Assembly (NCBI RefSeq): GCF_026552795.1
Contig: NZ_JANFPI010000006.1
Span: 186,001 to 250,000 of the forward strand
Source of the DNA: Ectorhizobium quercum
GTDB taxonomy: Bacteria; Pseudomonadota; Alphaproteobacteria; Rhizobiales; Rhizobiaceae
Length of the DNA stretch: 64,000 nucleotides
Direction: 5' to 3'
Below the pieces are notes generated by a model. The model saw only the letters and a program-made list of their open reading frames with translations, was not told where the DNA came from and did no database searches. Positions 62,476 to 64,000 of the stretch are shown here, one piece after another. The translations under genes and the position numbers were made by a program. Within the stretch, counting starts at the first letter, position 1, and every line of letters starts with the position of its first letter.

Positions 62476-64000
62476 TCAAAGAGCGGCAATCTCCGCCGCG
62501 CGCGCCTCGGCCTGTTTCAATGTCAGGAAGGTGCGGCGGCGCAGGGCATCCTGCGGTTCGGCGTGGTCCGCGCGGAAATGGCCGCCGCGGCTTTCCGGGC
62601 GGTCATGGGCGGCGACGGCGACCAGCCTGGCGGCGGCAACGATATTCGCAAAGCGCAGGCGCGGATTTTCGTGTTCGAGCCGGTGGATCTCGCGAAGCGC
62701 GTGCTTCAGCCCCTTCGCGTCGCGGATCACGCCGACATCGTTCGCCATGATCCGGCGCAACTGCTTGAGTTCCGCGCTGTCTTCCAGCGTCACCAGCTCG
62801 TCGTTCTCGCCGGCGTTCTTCGGCCAGTTGCGAATGCCGTTCTGGAGAATGAGCCCCTTGATGCTTTCGGCAATGCGCGCGCCGAAGACCACGGCTTCCA
62901 GCAGGGAATTGGAAGCGAGCCTGTTCGCACCGTGCAGGCCGGTGGACGCCACCTCGCCCGCCGCCCACAAGCCGTCGAGCGAGGTGCGTCCGTCGGCATC
63001 CACCATCAGGCCGCCCATGTGATAATGAACGGCCGGCACGACCGGGATCGGCCGGGTGACGGGATCGATGCCGGCGGCCATGCAGGAGGCGTAAACCGTG
63101 GGGAAGGCATCCGGAAAATGCTTTCCCACGGCCTTGCGGCAATCGAGAAACGCGCCGCGCCCAGCCCGGACCTCGGCAAAGACGCCCCGCGCCACGATAT
63201 CGCGGGGCGCAAGCTCGGCATCGGGATGGATCGCCGCCATGAAGCGCTCGCCGGCGCCGTTGACCAGCAGCGCGCCATCGCCGCGCAGCGCCTCGGTGGC
63301 CAGCGGCGCAGGATCGCGGCCGATATCGATGGCGGTCGGGTGGAACTGGACGAATTCCGGATCGGCGACGACCGCGCCGGCGCGGGCGGCCATGCCGAGC
63401 CCCTGCCCCCGCGCCTCGGCGGGATTGGTGGTGACGGCGTAGAGATGGCCGATGCCGCCCGAGCAGAGCACGACGGAACGGGCCGGAAAGACGATGCGCC
63501 TCTTCGACTGGCCGGCATCCGGCCGGGCGATCACGCCCGTCACCGACCTGCCCTCGCGCACCAGATCCTCGACCACATAGCCTTCCAGCACGCGGATGGT
63601 CGGCGTTTTCCGCACGGCGGCGATCAGGGCTTCCATGATGGCCCTGCCGGCCATGTCGCCCCTGACACGCACGATGCGCCGTTCGGAATGCGCCGCCTCG
63701 CGCGAAAGCAGGAGCCGGCCTTCCAGGTCTCGGTCGAACGGAACGCCGTAGGACAAGAGGTCGCGGATGCGCTCGGGGCCTTCGGACACGGTCAGCATGG
63801 CGATCTTCGCATCGACGATGCCCGCGCCGGCCGCAAGCGTGTCGGCAAGATGCCTTTCGAACGTGTCGCCCGGGCTCATCGCGGCGGCGATGCCGCCCTG
63901 CGCCCAGGCGGAGGAGGCGCCCTGCCCGATGGGCGCCGCCGCCAGCACCGTCACCGGACGGGGCGCAAGCTTCAGCGCGCAGAACAGCCCGGCCAGACCG
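62476..64000 (-). CDS. nadB: L-aspartate oxidase, N-terminus cut by window edge
   Basis: At least 508 residues; the frame stays open to base 64000, and the last visible codons ([19 protein letters not shown]) are the start of the FAD-binding fold, so about 10-15 residues are missing. Oxidises aspartate to iminoaspartate, which NadA condenses to quinolinate. Features: [39 protein letters not shown] with the catalytic Arg/His region, and [21 protein letters not shown] near the C-terminus. Fumarate reductase-like flavoproteins were excluded by these motifs and by nadC next door. Confidence 0.95.
   Translation of the reverse strand, partial: GLAGLFCALKLAPRPVTVLAAAPIGQGASSAWAQGGIAAAMSPGDTFERHLADTLAAGAGIVDAKIAMLTVSEGPERIRDLLSYGVPFDRDLEGRLLLSREAAHSERRIVRVRGDMAGRAIMEALIAAVRKTPTIRVLEGYVVEDLVREGRSVTGVIARPDAGQSKRRIVFPARSVVLCSGGIGHLYAVTTNPAEARGQGLGMAARAGAVVADPEFVQFHPTAIDIGRDPAPLATEALRGDGALLVNGAGERFMAAIHPDAELAPRDIVARGVFAEVRAGRGAFLDCRKAVGKHFPDAFPTVYASCMAAGIDPVTRPIPVVPAVHYHMGGLMVDADGRTSLDGLWAAGEVASTGLHGANRLASNSLLEAVVFGARIAESIKGLILQNGIRNWPKNAGENDELVTLEDSAELKQLRRIMANDVGVIRDAKGLKHALREIHRLEHENPRLRFANIVAAARLVAVAAHDRPESRGGHFRADHAEPQDALRRRTFLTLKQAEARAAEIAAL

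Overview
The window looks like chromosomal DNA of a member of the Rhizobiaceae (Rhizobium/Ensifer/Shinella group). It is GC-rich, most gene ends overlap or nearly touch, and it carries typical rhizobial blocks: lptF-lptG-lptD-surA-pdxA-rsmA, fabD-fabG-acpP-fabF-mltG-yicC-gmk, rpsF-rpsR-(DUF2232)-rplI-dnaB, alr-radA-cvpA-purF, psd-pssA and nadB-nadC. Several copies of a two-hairpin dispersed palindrome of the kind known from rhizobial genomes (RIME-like) support this. The exact genus cannot be fixed by reading. I saw no tRNA, rRNA, CRISPR array, insertion sequence, integrase or prophage gene.

Layout. 1-3.7 kb: end of a soluble FIST-domain chemoreceptor, then holC and pepA on the minus strand. 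4.0-11.6 kb (+): LPS export and outer-membrane assembly (lptF, lptG, lptD, surA-like), then pdxA and rsmA. 11.6-19.2 kb (-): fatty acid synthesis (fabD, fabG, acpP, fabF), cell wall (mltG), yicC, gmk and, last, an AadA-like aminoglycoside nucleotidyltransferase homologue. 19.4-21.8 kb (+): aldo/keto reductase and an AT-rich acyltransferase-3 gene that looks acquired. 22-27 kb (+): S6, S18, DUF2232 membrane protein, L9, DnaB and DUF523. 27-31.6 kb: accessory stretch with a rhodanese/GlxA-type regulator divergent pair, a lone HsdR-N-type predicted nuclease of lower GC, azlCD and an AraC regulator. 31.7-41.8 kb (+): alr, radA (with a near-consensus LexA box), cvpA, purF, an SDR, cysS, two tandem GFA proteins and cimA. 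42-49.8 kb: RarD-like transporter, LOG-family protein, a LysM protein, an Atm1-type ABC exporter, psd, pssA and a 48-residue protein. 49.8-57.2 kb: ArgO-like exporter, YedK/HMCES-type protein, NUDIX hydrolase, hypotheticals, and a tight operon ygfZ - HD nucleotidase - phosphatase - NrtR/NadQ-like NAD regulator, then an MscS channel. 57.4-64 kb (-): EF-hand protein, an NMT1/THI5-type ABC importer, nadC and the 3' part of nadB.

The most interesting candidate is upstream of cysS (37.58-37.75 kb). A good sigma-70 promoter is followed at once by a 14-codon reading frame with two cysteine codons (MKTALCIICGIIIR), then two mutually exclusive hairpins, and a sequence able to pair with the cysS start region. 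This is what a cysteine-sensing attenuator for cysteinyl-tRNA synthetase would look like. Other points worth a second look are the AadA homologue with intact catalytic residues next to gmk and rsmA, the LexA-like box before radA, the promoter-terminator arrangement before rpsF, the orphan HsdR-N nuclease, and the co-occurrence of a NAD regulator with nadBC and an unassigned ABC importer.

Functional assignments rest on motif and family recognition by eye. Promoters, operators and RNA structures were found by inspection and are candidates only.
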